NCBI RefSeq assembly: GCF_014189455.1
Contig: NZ_CP050296.1
Span: 3,778,001-3,842,000 of the forward strand
DNA: 64,000 bases
Direction of reading: 5' to 3'
Source of the DNA: Mesorhizobium huakuii
GTDB lineage: Bacteria; Pseudomonadota; Alphaproteobacteria; Rhizobiales; Rhizobiaceae
This document shows positions 19,237 to 28,425 of this stretch, piece by piece. The notes beneath the pieces were generated by a model. That model made no database searches, was not told the DNA's origin, and saw nothing but the letters and a program-made list of their open reading frames with translations. The translations under genes were made by a program, and so were the position numbers. The stretch's first letter is position 1, and each line of letters begins with the position of its first letter.

Positions 19237-21390
19237 ATGGCCGAACGGTCTTTTGCCAAGGAAGTCGAAAAGCTGCGGCTCGGCGCCGGCGAGGAATTTG
19301 CCGGTGAAGGTATCCTCGCCATCACCAAGGCGCTGCTGCAATGCGGCGTCGGCTATGTCGGCGGCTATCAGGGCGCGCCGATCAGCCATCTGATGGATGT
19401 GCTGGCCGATGCGCAGGACATTCTGGGCGAGCTCGGCGTGCATTTCGAGGCGAGCGCCTCGGAAGCCACCGCCACCGCCATGCTCGCCGCTTCGGTGCAT
19501 TATCCTATCCGCGGTGCGGCGACCTTCAAGTCGACCGTCGGCACCAATGTCGCCTCCGACGCGCTTGCCAACCTTGCGTCCGGCGGCGTCACTGGTGGCG
19601 CGCTGATCATCGTCGGCGAGGATTATGGCGAGGGCTCCTCGATCATGCAGGAGCGCAGCCATGCCTTTGCCATGAAGAGCCAGGTCTGGCTGCTCGACCC
19701 GCGCCCGAACCTGCCGTCGATCGTCAAGGCGGTGGAAGATGGCTTCGAACTGTCCGAGATCTCCAACACGCCGGTCATGCTGCAGGTGCGCATCCGCTGC
19801 TGCCATGTCCATGGCCATTTCATCGCCAAGGACAACAAGCGCCCGCCGATGACGGTGGCCGACGCGCTCGAAGCCCCGCGCCGCGACACTGGCCGCATCG
19901 TGCTGCCGCCCGCCTCCTTCCTGCACGAGAAGGAGAAAGTGCAGAAACGCTGGCCGGCGGCGGTGGATTTCATCCGCAAGAACAAGATCAACGAACTCTT
20001 CGGCTCGGATCACGGCTCCGTCGGCATCGTCATGCAGGGCGGCATGTACAATGCGGTCATCCGCGCGCTGCAGCGTCTCGGCCTTGCTGACACTTACGGC
20101 GAGACGGATGTGCCGCTTTATGTGCTCAACGCCGTTTATCCGCTGATCGATGACGAATTCCTGTCCTTCTGCGAAGGCAAGCAGGCGGTGCTCGTCGTCG
20201 AGGAAGGCCAGCCCAATTACATCGAACAGGCATTCGCCGCGATGCTGCACAAGGCCGGGCGCGGCACCCGATTGGTCGGCAAGGAATATCTGCCGATGGC
20301 CGGCGAATATACCGGCCAGGTCATGCTCGACGGCATTGGTACGTTCCTGCGCGCCGAGGCACCGCATCTCCTGCCGGGCGAGGTGCGCGCGCCCAACAAG
20401 GTCGGCGATGGCGTCGACACCGCGGACCTGATCAATGTGGTGCCGGGCCGCCCGCCGGGCTTCTGTATCGGCTGCCCGGAACGGCCGATCTTTGCCGCGA
20501 CGAAACTGGTCGAACAGGAACTCGGCAACCACCACATCGCTTCCGACATAGGCTGCCATCTGTTCTCGATCATGCCACCTTTCGAACTCGGCGCCACCAC
20601 CATGGGCTACGGATTGGGGCCGGCCTCGGCCTCAGCCTTCAATTCGCCCGACGCGAAACGCCGCTCGATCTCCTTCGTCGGCGACGGCGGCTTCTGGCAC
20701 AACGGCCTGACCTCCTCGATCGGCAATGCGGTGTTCAACAAGAACGACGGCGTCATCGTCATCGTCGACAATTTTTACTCCGCCGCAACGGGCGGACAGG
20801 ACATCCTGTCGTCCCGCGCGGGCAACAAGACCAAGTCGACCAAACATCCCATCACCGAGGCCGTGAAAGGCATGGGCGTCAAATGGCTGCGCCATGTCGA
20901 CCGCACCTATGACGTGACCAAGATGCAGGACACGCTGCGCGAGGCGCTGACGACGGACGAGAAAGGGCCGAAGGTCATCGTCGCCTCGTCCGAATGCATG
21001 CTGAACCGCCAGCGCCGCGAAAAGCCGCTGGTCGACAAGGCGATCAAGGGCGGCGAGCGGGTGGTGAAACCGAAATTCGGCGTCGACGAGGACATCTGCA
21101 CCGGCGACCATGCCTGTATGCGGCTCTCCGGCTGCCCGTCGCTGTCGGTGAAGTCGCTCGACGATCCGTTGCGCGACGATCCGGTGGCATCGATCGACCA
21201 GAGCTGCGTCGGCTGCGGCAATTGCGGCGAGGTCGCGGATGCGGCGGTGCTCTGCCCCTCCTTCTACCGCGCCGACGTCGTGCACAATCCGAGCCGCTGG
21301 GACCGCTTTCTGGAAAGCGCGCGCCGCGCCACCATCAGCCTGCTGCAGCGCCGCCGCGAAAGCCGGCGCCTGACCTTCGCCGATGCTTGA
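19237..21390 (+). CDS. Indolepyruvate-type 2-oxoacid:ferredoxin oxidoreductase, alpha (IorA-like)
   Basis: Thiamine-diphosphate and iron-sulfur enzyme, 717 residues, that decarboxylates an aryl 2-oxo acid oxidatively and traps the acyl group as CoA ester. The N-terminal pyrimidine-binding domain includes GGYQGAPISHLMD. The TPP motif GDGGFWHNGL to IVDN starts near residue 481. A C-terminal ferredoxin-like domain has cysteines in CTGDHACMRLSGCP (near 620) and CVGCGNCGEVADAAVLCP (near 657), enough for two 4Fe-4S clusters. AAGGAG precedes ATG 19237. Its stop overlaps the beta-subunit gene by eight bases. Indolepyruvate, phenylpyruvate or an arylglyoxylate such as isatinate are candidate substrates; context favours the last (inference). 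Confidence 0.9.
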   Translation: MAERSFAKEVEKLRLGAGEEFAGEGILAITKALLQCGVGYVGGYQGAPISHLMDVLADAQDILGELGVHFEASASEATATAMLAASVHYPIRGAATFKSTVGTNVASDALANLASGGVTGGALIIVGEDYGEGSSIMQERSHAFAMKSQVWLLDPRPNLPSIVKAVEDGFELSEISNTPVMLQVRIRCCHVHGHFIAKDNKRPPMTVADALEAPRRDTGRIVLPPASFLHEKEKVQKRWPAAVDFIRKNKINELFGSDHGSVGIVMQGGMYNAVIRALQRLGLADTYGETDVPLYVLNAVYPLIDDEFLSFCEGKQAVLVVEEGQPNYIEQAFAAMLHKAGRGTRLVGKEYLPMAGEYTGQVMLDGIGTFLRAEAPHLLPGEVRAPNKVGDGVDTADLINVVPGRPPGFCIGCPERPIFAATKLVEQELGNHHIASDIGCHLFSIMPPFELGATTMGYGLGPASASAFNSPDAKRRSISFVGDGGFWHNGLTSSIGNAVFNKNDGVIVIVDNFYSAATGGQDILSSRAGNKTKSTKHPITEAVKGMGVKWLRHVDRTYDVTKMQDTLREALTTDEKGPKVIVASSECMLNRQRREKPLVDKAIKGGERVVKPKFGVDEDICTGDHACMRLSGCPSLSVKSLDDPLRDDPVASIDQSCVGCGNCGEVADAAVLCPSFYRADVVHNPSRWDRFLESARRATISLLQRRRESRRLTFADA

Positions 21391-22972
21391 CGCTGTCCCG
21401 CCCTTTCGCGCCAAGGCCGGCGCCCAGGATGATGAGCGGGTCATCAAGCTCGCCGTACTCGCCGTCGGCGGCCAGGGCGGCGGCGTCCTGGCGGACTGGA
21501 TCACTGACGTCGCCGAGCGCAATGGCTACGTCGCGCAGTCGACATCGGTCGCCGGCGTCGCGCAGCGCACGGGCGCCACGATCTACTATGTCGAGATGGC
21601 CCGCGACACCGGCCGGCTGCCGGTCTTCGCGCTGTCGCCCTCGCAGGGCGACGTCGACGTACTGATCGCGGCCGAATTGATGGAAGCCGGCCGCGCCATC
21701 ATCCGTGGTTTCGTCACGCCCGAGCGCACCACGCTGATCGCCTCGTCACACCGCATCGCCGCTGTGTCGGAAAAGATCGAACCGGGCGACGGCCGGGCGT
21801 CATCTTCCAAAGTGCATGCGACGGCGGAAGCCGCGTCCAAACGCTTCATCGCCTTCGACATGGAAAAGATCGCCGCCGACAACGGTTCGATGATTTCGGC
21901 CAGCCTGCTCGGCGCGCTGGCGGGGTCCGACGCGCTGCCGTTCACCCGCGAAAGCTATGAGCAGGCGATCGGTGCTGGCGGTCGTGGCGTCAAGGCCAGC
22001 CTTGCCGCCTTTGGCACTGCGTTTGACCGCGCGCGCGGCACGGCCGCACCTGTGCCAAAGCCGGCCGAGCCGGCGATCGTCGAACCCGCCCTGGGGGCAG
22101 GGCGCGTAACCGGCCCGCAAAACCTGCTGCAGGGCTGGCAGGCGCTCGCCGCCCGCATCGACCTGATGCCCGTGGCCGTGCGCGACATGGCGCTGCGGGG
22201 CCTCAGAAAGGTCGTCGACTATCAGGATATCGCCTATGGCCGTGACTATCTCGACCGGCTGGACAAGGCCGTCGCGCTGGACGGCGCCGACCATGCCCAT
22301 GCGCTGTCCATTGCTGCCGCCAAGCATCTCGCCAACGCGCTCTGCTACGACGACATGATCCGCGTCGCCGACCTGAAGACGCGCTCGACACGCGACAGGC
22401 GCGTGCGCAAGGAGGTCGGCGTCAAGGATGGCTCGATCCTGCAGGTGACCGAGTATTTTCATCCGCGCATCGAGGAATTCTGCGGCACGCTGCCGGCGGG
22501 GCTCGGCAGCTACATCGAGAACCGCCCGAAACTCGCCGCCTTCCTCGATCGTCGCATCAACCATGGCCGCCGCATCCGCACCGACAGCTTCGCCGGCTTC
22601 GCGGCGCTTTGGTTCATCGGAGGCCTGCGCCGCTGGCGCCGCAGCCTGCTGCGCCACAAGGTCGAGATGACCCATCTCGATCGCTGGTATGCATTGGCGC
22701 TTGGCCACGTCCCCCAGGACTACGCGCTGGCCGTCGAAATCCTCAATTGCCGCCGGCTGATCAAGGGCTATAGCGACACCCATGTCCGCGCCCAGTCGAA
22801 ATTCGACCGCGTGCTGTCGGCGCTTGCCATGCTCGAGGGTCGAGCCGATGCCTCCGACTGGATCCGCCGCCTGCGCGAGGCGGCGCTGAAGGACGAGAAG
22901 GGCGACATGCTCGATGGCGCGCTGAAGACAGTGGCGACGCTCAGACCAGGTTCGGCAACTGAGGCGCCCTAA
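21383..22972 (+). CDS. Indolepyruvate oxidoreductase beta-type subunit with C-terminal extension
   Basis: Partner of the IorA-like protein, 529 residues. Residues to about 210 are the gamma/beta domain of 2-oxoacid oxidoreductases (AVGGQGGGVLADWI near 28-41; STSVAGVAQRTGATIYYVEM near 53-72). The remaining 300 or so residues are an extension seen in the long beta subunits of aerobic bacteria (DUF6537-like), function unknown. Stand-alone archaeal beta subunits are only about 200 residues, so this is the fused form. ATG 21383 overlaps the alpha stop by eight bases. It is the last gene of the plus-strand catabolic run. Confidence 0.9.
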   Translation: MLDAVPPFRAKAGAQDDERVIKLAVLAVGGQGGGVLADWITDVAERNGYVAQSTSVAGVAQRTGATIYYVEMARDTGRLPVFALSPSQGDVDVLIAAELMEAGRAIIRGFVTPERTTLIASSHRIAAVSEKIEPGDGRASSSKVHATAEAASKRFIAFDMEKIAADNGSMISASLLGALAGSDALPFTRESYEQAIGAGGRGVKASLAAFGTAFDRARGTAAPVPKPAEPAIVEPALGAGRVTGPQNLLQGWQALAARIDLMPVAVRDMALRGLRKVVDYQDIAYGRDYLDRLDKAVALDGADHAHALSIAAAKHLANALCYDDMIRVADLKTRSTRDRRVRKEVGVKDGSILQVTEYFHPRIEEFCGTLPAGLGSYIENRPKLAAFLDRRINHGRRIRTDSFAGFAALWFIGGLRRWRRSLLRHKVEMTHLDRWYALALGHVPQDYALAVEILNCRRLIKGYSDTHVRAQSKFDRVLSALAMLEGRADASDWIRRLREAALKDEKGDMLDGALKTVATLRPGSATEAP

Positions 22973-23018
22973 TCCCTGACAGACGTCACCGGGCCGCTAT
23001 CTCCGTTTTCGGCAGCGG

Positions 23019-23087
23019 TGAACGCTGTTCATTTTCTGCTTGAACAATGTTCAAGGTGTGATAGAGTGCGTTTATGAACGATGTTCA
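23019..23087. promoter_or_regulatory. Three TGAAC-N3-GTTCA palindromes in the promoter region of the acyltransferase gene
   Basis: Perfect 13-base palindromes TGAACGCTGTTCA (23019-23031), TGAACAATGTTCA (23041-23053) and TGAACGATGTTCA (23075-23087) occur with centres 22 and 34 bases apart, close to two and three helical turns. TTGAAC (23040-23045) with TAGAGT 16 bases later could be a promoter overlapping the middle site. Such sites are typical of TetR-family repressors; no such regulator gene is in the window. Confidence 0.7.
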
Positions 23088-23223
23088 TTTCTGACGAGCC
23101 GAAAGCCGGGGATGGACATCAGGCACAGTAAGGAAGTTTAACCAGCTCAAGACTATCACTGAGATTGAAACAGCGCCTGCAACCCGCAGGGCCCATCGGC
23201 ATACCGTCGTAGGGTTCCGCCAA

Positions 23224-26200
23224 ATGGAAATCGCCATGAACACGCATCTGATGTTGTCCCGGCGCTTTGCGCCTCTGTTCTGGACGCAGTTCCTGTCCGC
23301 CTTCAATGACAATTTCCTCAAGAACACACTGGTGTTCCTGATCCTCTTCACGCTCGCCGCCGGCCAGGCGGCGTCACTGGTCACGCTCGCCGGGGCCGTC
23401 TTCATGGCCCCCTTTCTGCTGTTGTCCGCGCTTGGCGGCGAGATCGCCGATCGTTTCGACAAGGCGCTGATCGCGCGCCGGCTCAAATTCGCCGAGATCG
23501 CCGCCGCGGCAGTCTCTGTCGCCGGCATCGCGCTGTCGTCGATCCCGGTGCTGATGGCGGCGTTGCTGATGTTCGGCATCATCTCGGCCCTGTTCGGGCC
23601 GATCAAATACGGCATCCTGCCCGATCACCTCGAGCGCAAGGAACTGCCCAAGGCCAATGCCTGGATCGAGTCGGCCACGTTTGCCGCCATCCTCGGCGGC
23701 ACCATCGCCGGCGGCGTCGTCTCGGCCGATGGCATCGGCGTCACCGTGTTCGGGCCGATCATGATGGCCTTGGCCGTCAGCTGCTGGTTCGTCAGCCGCT
23801 ACATTCCGCCAACGGGTTCGGCAGCGCCTGACCTCGTCATCGACAAGAACATCTTCCGCTCGACCTGGCGTCAGGTCAGCGAGTTGCGCACCGACATGCG
23901 CATCTGGCGCGCCGGCCTGATGACCTCGTGGTTCTGGCTGATTGGCGCCATCGTGCTGTCGATCCTGCCGACGCTGATCAAGGATTCGCTCGGCGGCAAC
24001 GAGATCGCCGTCACCGTCTATCTGGCGGTGTTTGCCGTCTCGATCGCCATCGGCTCGGCCATTGCCGCATGGATGTCGCAGGGCCGCATCGTGCTTCTAC
24101 CCGCACCGGTCGGCACGGCGCTGCTGGCTCTATTCGGCCTGCATCTGGCCTGGACCATCTGGAGCATGCAGCCTTCGCCGAAGGCAGAAACCCTTGCCCT
24201 GTTCTTTGCCGGGCCAAACACGATCCGTGTCGCCATCGATCTCGCCGGCATGGCCATCGCCAGCGCCTTCCTCGTGGTGCCGACCTTCGCCGCGGTGCAG
24301 GCCTGGTCGCCTGAAGCGCGCCGCGCCCGGGTCGTCGCCGCGGTCAGCATCGTCAATGCCGGCTTCATGACGGTCGGCGGCATTCTCGTCGCCGCGATCC
24401 AGACGAAAGTCTCCACCGGCGGCATCCTGTTCGGCCTCGCCGCGGCCAACGCCGTCGCCGCCTGGCTGATGCTGAAATTCCTGCCGACCAACGCGTTCCG
24501 CGACTTCGTCTCCATCCTGTTCCGCGCCTTCCTGCGCCTGGAGGTCGAGGGCATGGAGAACCTCAAGGCGGCCGGCAAGGCGCCGATCCTGGCGCTGAAC
24601 CATGTCAGCTTCCTCGACGGTCCGCTCGCCTTGACGCTGACCGATGAGGAGCCGGTCTTCGCCATCGACTACACCATTGCCCAGGCCTGGTGGATGAAGC
24701 CGTTCATGAAGCTCGCCCGCGCTTTGCCGCTCAACCCGGCCAAGCCGATGTCGACCCGCACGCTGATCAAGATCGTGCAGGGCGGCGATCCGCTGGTCAT
24801 CTTCCCCGAAGGCCGCATCACCGTCACCGGCGGGCTGATGAAGGTCTATGACGGCGCCGCCATGGTAGCGGACAAGACCGGCTCGATGGTCGTACCGATC
24901 CGCATCGACGGGCTGGAGAAAAGTCCGTTCTCGCGGTTGACGTCTCAGCATGTGCGCCGCCGCCTGTTCCCGAAGGTCAAGGTGACCATTCTGGAGCCGG
25001 TCAAGCTCGAAGTGCCGCAGGAACTGAAGGGCCGCAAGCGCCGCGCCGCGGCGGGTGCCGCGCTTTATCAGGTCATGTCGGATCTCGTCTTCCGCACCCA
25101 GGACATCGACAAGACGGTGCTGGAAAAGATCATCCTGACGGCGAATGAACGCGGCATGAAACGGCTCGCCGTGCAGGATCCGGTCACCGGCTCGCTGAGC
25201 TATGGCAAGCTGCTGACGGCGGCCGCCGTACTCGGCGAGAAATTCCAGAACCTTTACGCCGATCAGCAGACACTCGGCATCATGCTGCCCAATGCCAACG
25301 GCTCGTGCGCCACGCTGCTTGGCGTCATGTCGGCGGGTAAGGTGCCGGCGATGATCAACTTCACAGCTGGTGCCGCCAACATCCTCTCCGCCTGCAAGGC
25401 CGCCGAAGTGAAGACCGTGCTCACCTCACGCGCCTTTGTCGAGCAGGCAAAGCTCGGCGCGGTGGTCGAGGAGATCGGCCGGTCCGTCGACATTGTCTGG
25501 CTCGACGATCTGCGCAAAACCATCGGGCTCAAGGACAAGCTGCTCGGCCTGCTGCGCAAGTCGACGCCGCGCGCGCCGCGCAAGCCCAACGACCCGGCGG
25601 TGATCCTGTTCACCTCGGGCTCGGAAGGCACGCCGAAGGGCGTGGTGCTCACCCATCGCAACATCCTGGCCAACGCCGCGCAGGCGGCCTCGCGCATCGA
25701 CTTCCATTCGGGCGACAAGGTGTTCAACGTATTGCCGATCTTCCATTCCTTCGGCATGACGGCCGGCACGGTGCTGCCGCTGATCTCGGGCGTGCCGGTG
25801 TTTTTTCTACCCGTCGCCGCTGCACTACCGCATCGTGCCGGAGCTGATCTATGCGTCCAACGCGACGATCATCTTCGGCACCGATACGTTCCTCAGCGGC
25901 TATGCGCGGACCGCGCACCCCTACGACTTCCGCTCGATACGGTATTGCTTTGCCGGCGCAGAACCGGTCAAGGCGTCGACGCGCATGACCTATATGGAAA
26001 AGTTCGGCGTGCGCATCCTGGAAGGTTATGGCGTCACCGAGACCGCGCCGGTGATCTCCATCAACACGCCGATGTACAACCGTTCCGGCACCGTCGGCAA
26101 AATCATGCCCGGCATGGAATACCGTCTCGATCCGGTTCCAGGCGTCGACGAGGGCGGCCGGCTGCATGTCCGCGGGCCTAACGTGATGGCCGGCTATCTC

Positions 26201-26644
26201 AGGGCCGAAAAGCCGGGCGTGCTCGAACCGCTGCCGGATGGCTGGCATGACACAGGCGATGTCGTCTCGATCGACGAGGGCGGCTTCATCGCCATTCGCG
26301 GCCGGGCCAAGCGTTTCGCCAAGATCGGTGGCGAGATGATCTCACTCGCCGCCGTCGAGGCGCTGGCGGGTGAATTGTGGAAAGGCTCGTTGTCGGCAGT
26401 CGCTTCCGTGCCGGATGCGCGCAAGGGTGAGAAGCTCATTCTCGTCACCGAGGCTCCCGGCGCCACACGCGCCGAGTTCCTGGCCTTCGCCAAGGCGAAT
26501 GGCGCCATGGACCTGATGGTGCCTGCCGAAGTGCGCGTCGTCCAGAAGGTGCCGGTGCTCGGCTCCGGCAAGCTCGACTTTGCCGGTGTGACCAAACTGG
26601 TGCGTGGAGAGGACGCGCCGGTCGCCAAGGTCGAGGCCGCCTGA
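23224..26644 (+). pseudogene. aas: Acyl-[ACP]-phospholipid O-acyltransferase / acyl-ACP synthetase (Aas-like), frameshifted
   Basis: Three-domain membrane-lipid remodelling protein, 1139 residues if repaired. Residues 1 to about 420 are an MFS lysophospholipid flippase (LplT-like; starts MNTHLMLSRRFAPLFWTQ). Residues about 430-640 are a PlsC acyltransferase (NHVSFLDG, FPEGRITVTGG). The rest is an AMP-forming acyl-ACP ligase (LFTSGSEGTPKGVVLTHRN, EGYGVTETAP, HDTGDVV). The frame breaks at the T6 run 25801-25806: dropping one T gives the family reading GVPVFFYPSPLHYRIVPEL. An internal ATG at 25835 opens the downstream frame. Start could also be ATG 23236. One extra T is all that spoils it, so sequencing error is likely; the promoter region looks intact. 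Confidence 0.85.
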
Positions 26645-26724
26645 TCAAGGTGACGACGAAACGACGCCGCTGAAGACCGTGGCGTCGCTTGGCGAGCGCT
26701 TTAACCTAACGAATATGTGATCGG

Positions 26725-26757
26725 ACCACTCACCCGGCATTCAGCCGGGTGAGTGGT
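26725..26757. other. Perfect 14-bp stem-loop between aas and a GCG_CRPN gene
   Basis: ACCACTCACCCGGC, a five-base loop ATTCA, then the exact reverse complement. There is no T-run after it, so it is not a standard terminator; it lies 40 bases before the start of the small secreted protein at 26797 and may sit in its leader. Confidence 0.6.
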
Positions 26758-26796
26758 ATGGTGTTCCCAGGAATGTCAACCATGGAGGACACAATC

Positions 26797-27051
26797 ATGC
26801 TCACCAGATACATTCTACCGATTGCTATCGCCGCAGGCACATTGATGCTGTCGAGCGTCGGCTCGCAGGCCTTGCCCATGGCAAAGCCCAGCGCCGGTTC
26901 GTTGCCAATCGAAAGCGTCGGCTGGAGATGCGGCCCTGGCTGGCACGTGAACCGGTGGGGAAATTGCGTGCCCAACCGTCGTCGCGTGATAATAGTCCGG
27001 CCGGGACATTGGCGGTACCATCACCACCACCGCTGGCACCACCGTTGGTGA
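26797..27051 (+). CDS. Small secreted GCG_CRPN-type protein with His-rich tail
   Basis: 84 residues: a Sec-type signal peptide (MLTRYILPIAIAAGTLML ... SQA) is followed by the short Cys motif WRCGPGWHVNRWGNCVPNRR and a tail rich in His, Arg and Trp (HHHHRWHHRW). The motif corresponds to the GCG_CRPN domain, whose function is not known. GGAGG lies eight bases before ATG 26797; the longer frame from 26749 lacks a ribosome site. A paralogue sits at 30036-30314. A strong hairpin terminator follows. Metal binding or an envelope role is possible from composition only. Confidence 0.8.
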   Translation: MLTRYILPIAIAAGTLMLSSVGSQALPMAKPSAGSLPIESVGWRCGPGWHVNRWGNCVPNRRRVIIVRPGHWRYHHHHRWHHRW

Positions 27052-27104
27052 TCACGCAGCGGATTGACGCGGCACTCGCTCCGACGTGACGTGGTTGTTT
27101 CCGC

Positions 27105-27136
27105 CAAAGATGGCGTCCCCTGTGACGCCATCTTTG
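27105..27136. terminator. Bidirectional hairpin terminator
   Basis: CAAAGATGGCGTC, loop CCCTGT, then the perfect reverse complement GACGCCATCTTTG: a 13-bp stem between two convergent genes (GCG_CRPN ending at 27051 and DUF1501 ending at 27141). The CTTTG arms give short T-rich ends in both directions. Confidence 0.75.
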
Positions 27137-27140
27137 TTCC

Positions 27141-28379
27141 TCATATGACAAGATCCCACATCGGCTTCACCGCTGCGGATTCCGGAAACACCTTGTCGCC
27201 GAGCACGGCGGCCGAGAGGCCGAACTGGTCGGCGAGCAGTCCTTTCAGCACCGCCCTGACATCGCTGGTCGGTGCGAGGTCGCGCTGTTCGTAGAGTTGG
27301 GCCGGCTTCAAGCCCGGCCAGTCGGCGATGACGCGGCCGCCCTTGATCGCGCCGCCGGCGAGCAACACCACCGTGCCGGTGCCGTGATCGGTGCCGACCG
27401 TGCCGTTGATCTGCGCCGTGCGCCCGAACTCGGTGATGGCGACGATCGCCGTGTCCTTCCAGCGCTCGCCGAGACCCTTCTCGAATTCCTCGAAGGCGCC
27501 GTCGAGGCCGCCGAGCAGCGTGGCGAGACGGCCGGTCACGCCGCCTTCGTTGACATGCGTGTCCCAGCCGTCGAAGGCGAGTGCGGCAACGCGCGGCCCG
27601 TCATCGGCCGCGATCAGCTTGGCCGCACCTTGCGCGGCCTGCCGCATCCCGGCGGCGCTGTCGAGGCCGCCCTTCGGCTTCATAGCCTTGGCGCCCATCT
27701 GGTCGTCGAGCGCCATGCGGTCGGCGTCGAGACCTTTTTGCAGGGCCACCGCCAGCACCGGATCGCGATGCTGGTAGAGGTCGAGAACCCGCGCCGCGAG
27801 GTCACCGGCCGGCGCCGGCAGGGATTGTGGCGCCCAACCGAGCACGGGGGCGGCACCTCGGATCACCAGTGGCGTCGAGGGGCCGACGGCCAGTCCGCCA
27901 AGCGTCGCCACGCGGTCGCCTGCCGGCAGGTTTTCCAAGGCCCGGTTGAGCCAGCCGGTGGCGACATGGCCGGGGCCGGCAAAACCGCTTTCCAGTACGT
28001 CCTGGCCGTCGAAATGCGAGCGTTCGCGATAGCCTGTCGCGGCCGCATGCACGACAGCGGCCTGCTTGTCCTTGAACAGGCGCGCAAACACCGGCATCGC
28101 CGGATTGACCGCGAAGAAATCGTCGAGCGGCAGTGCGGCGTGCGGGCCGGTGAGCGAGAGAGCGATGTCACCATGCAGGCCGGCATAGTCGGGATCGCCG
28201 ACCGGACCGACCGCCGACAGGCCGTCGAGCGCGCCGCGCAGGACGATGACGATCAGGCGCGGATCGCGATTGTCGGCGGCGCGGGCGAAGCGCGGCAGAT
28301 AGGCCCAGGCAAACAGCGAGCCGCCGGTCATCAGTACGGCGCGGCGGGAAGGATGAGGAGTTTCACACAGCAGGCTCAT
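27141..28379 (-). CDS. DUF1501 domain-containing exported protein
   Basis: 412 residues. Tat-like signal (PSRRAVLMTGGSLFAWAYL, then cleavage near AARA-type residues around 35). The DUF1501 fold belongs to the alkaline-phosphatase/sulfatase-like group; VIVLRGALDGLSAVGP near 45-60, FDGWDTHVN and VAITEFGRTAQINGTVGTDHG are its recognisable blocks. Biochemical function is not established. It is almost always encoded next to a DUF1800 gene, as here (46 bases apart, same strand), and the two probably act together in the periplasm. The pair follows the ECF sigma operon on the same strand. Confidence 0.9.
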   Translation of the reverse strand: MSLLCETPHPSRRAVLMTGGSLFAWAYLPRFARAADNRDPRLIVIVLRGALDGLSAVGPVGDPDYAGLHGDIALSLTGPHAALPLDDFFAVNPAMPVFARLFKDKQAAVVHAAATGYRERSHFDGQDVLESGFAGPGHVATGWLNRALENLPAGDRVATLGGLAVGPSTPLVIRGAAPVLGWAPQSLPAPAGDLAARVLDLYQHRDPVLAVALQKGLDADRMALDDQMGAKAMKPKGGLDSAAGMRQAAQGAAKLIAADDGPRVAALAFDGWDTHVNEGGVTGRLATLLGGLDGAFEEFEKGLGERWKDTAIVAITEFGRTAQINGTVGTDHGTGTVVLLAGGAIKGGRVIADWPGLKPAQLYEQRDLAPTSDVRAVLKGLLADQFGLSAAVLGDKVFPESAAVKPMWDLVI

Positions 28380-28425
28380 GACTTGATCTCCATGGGAGTT
28401 GTCGGCGCCGGGCCTGTCGATCGCG

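Noticed and set aside
18631..20559. A 642-codon minus-strand frame opposite the 2-oxoacid oxidoreductase
   Set aside because: Shadow frame; the plus strand carries clear TPP and iron-sulfur motifs.
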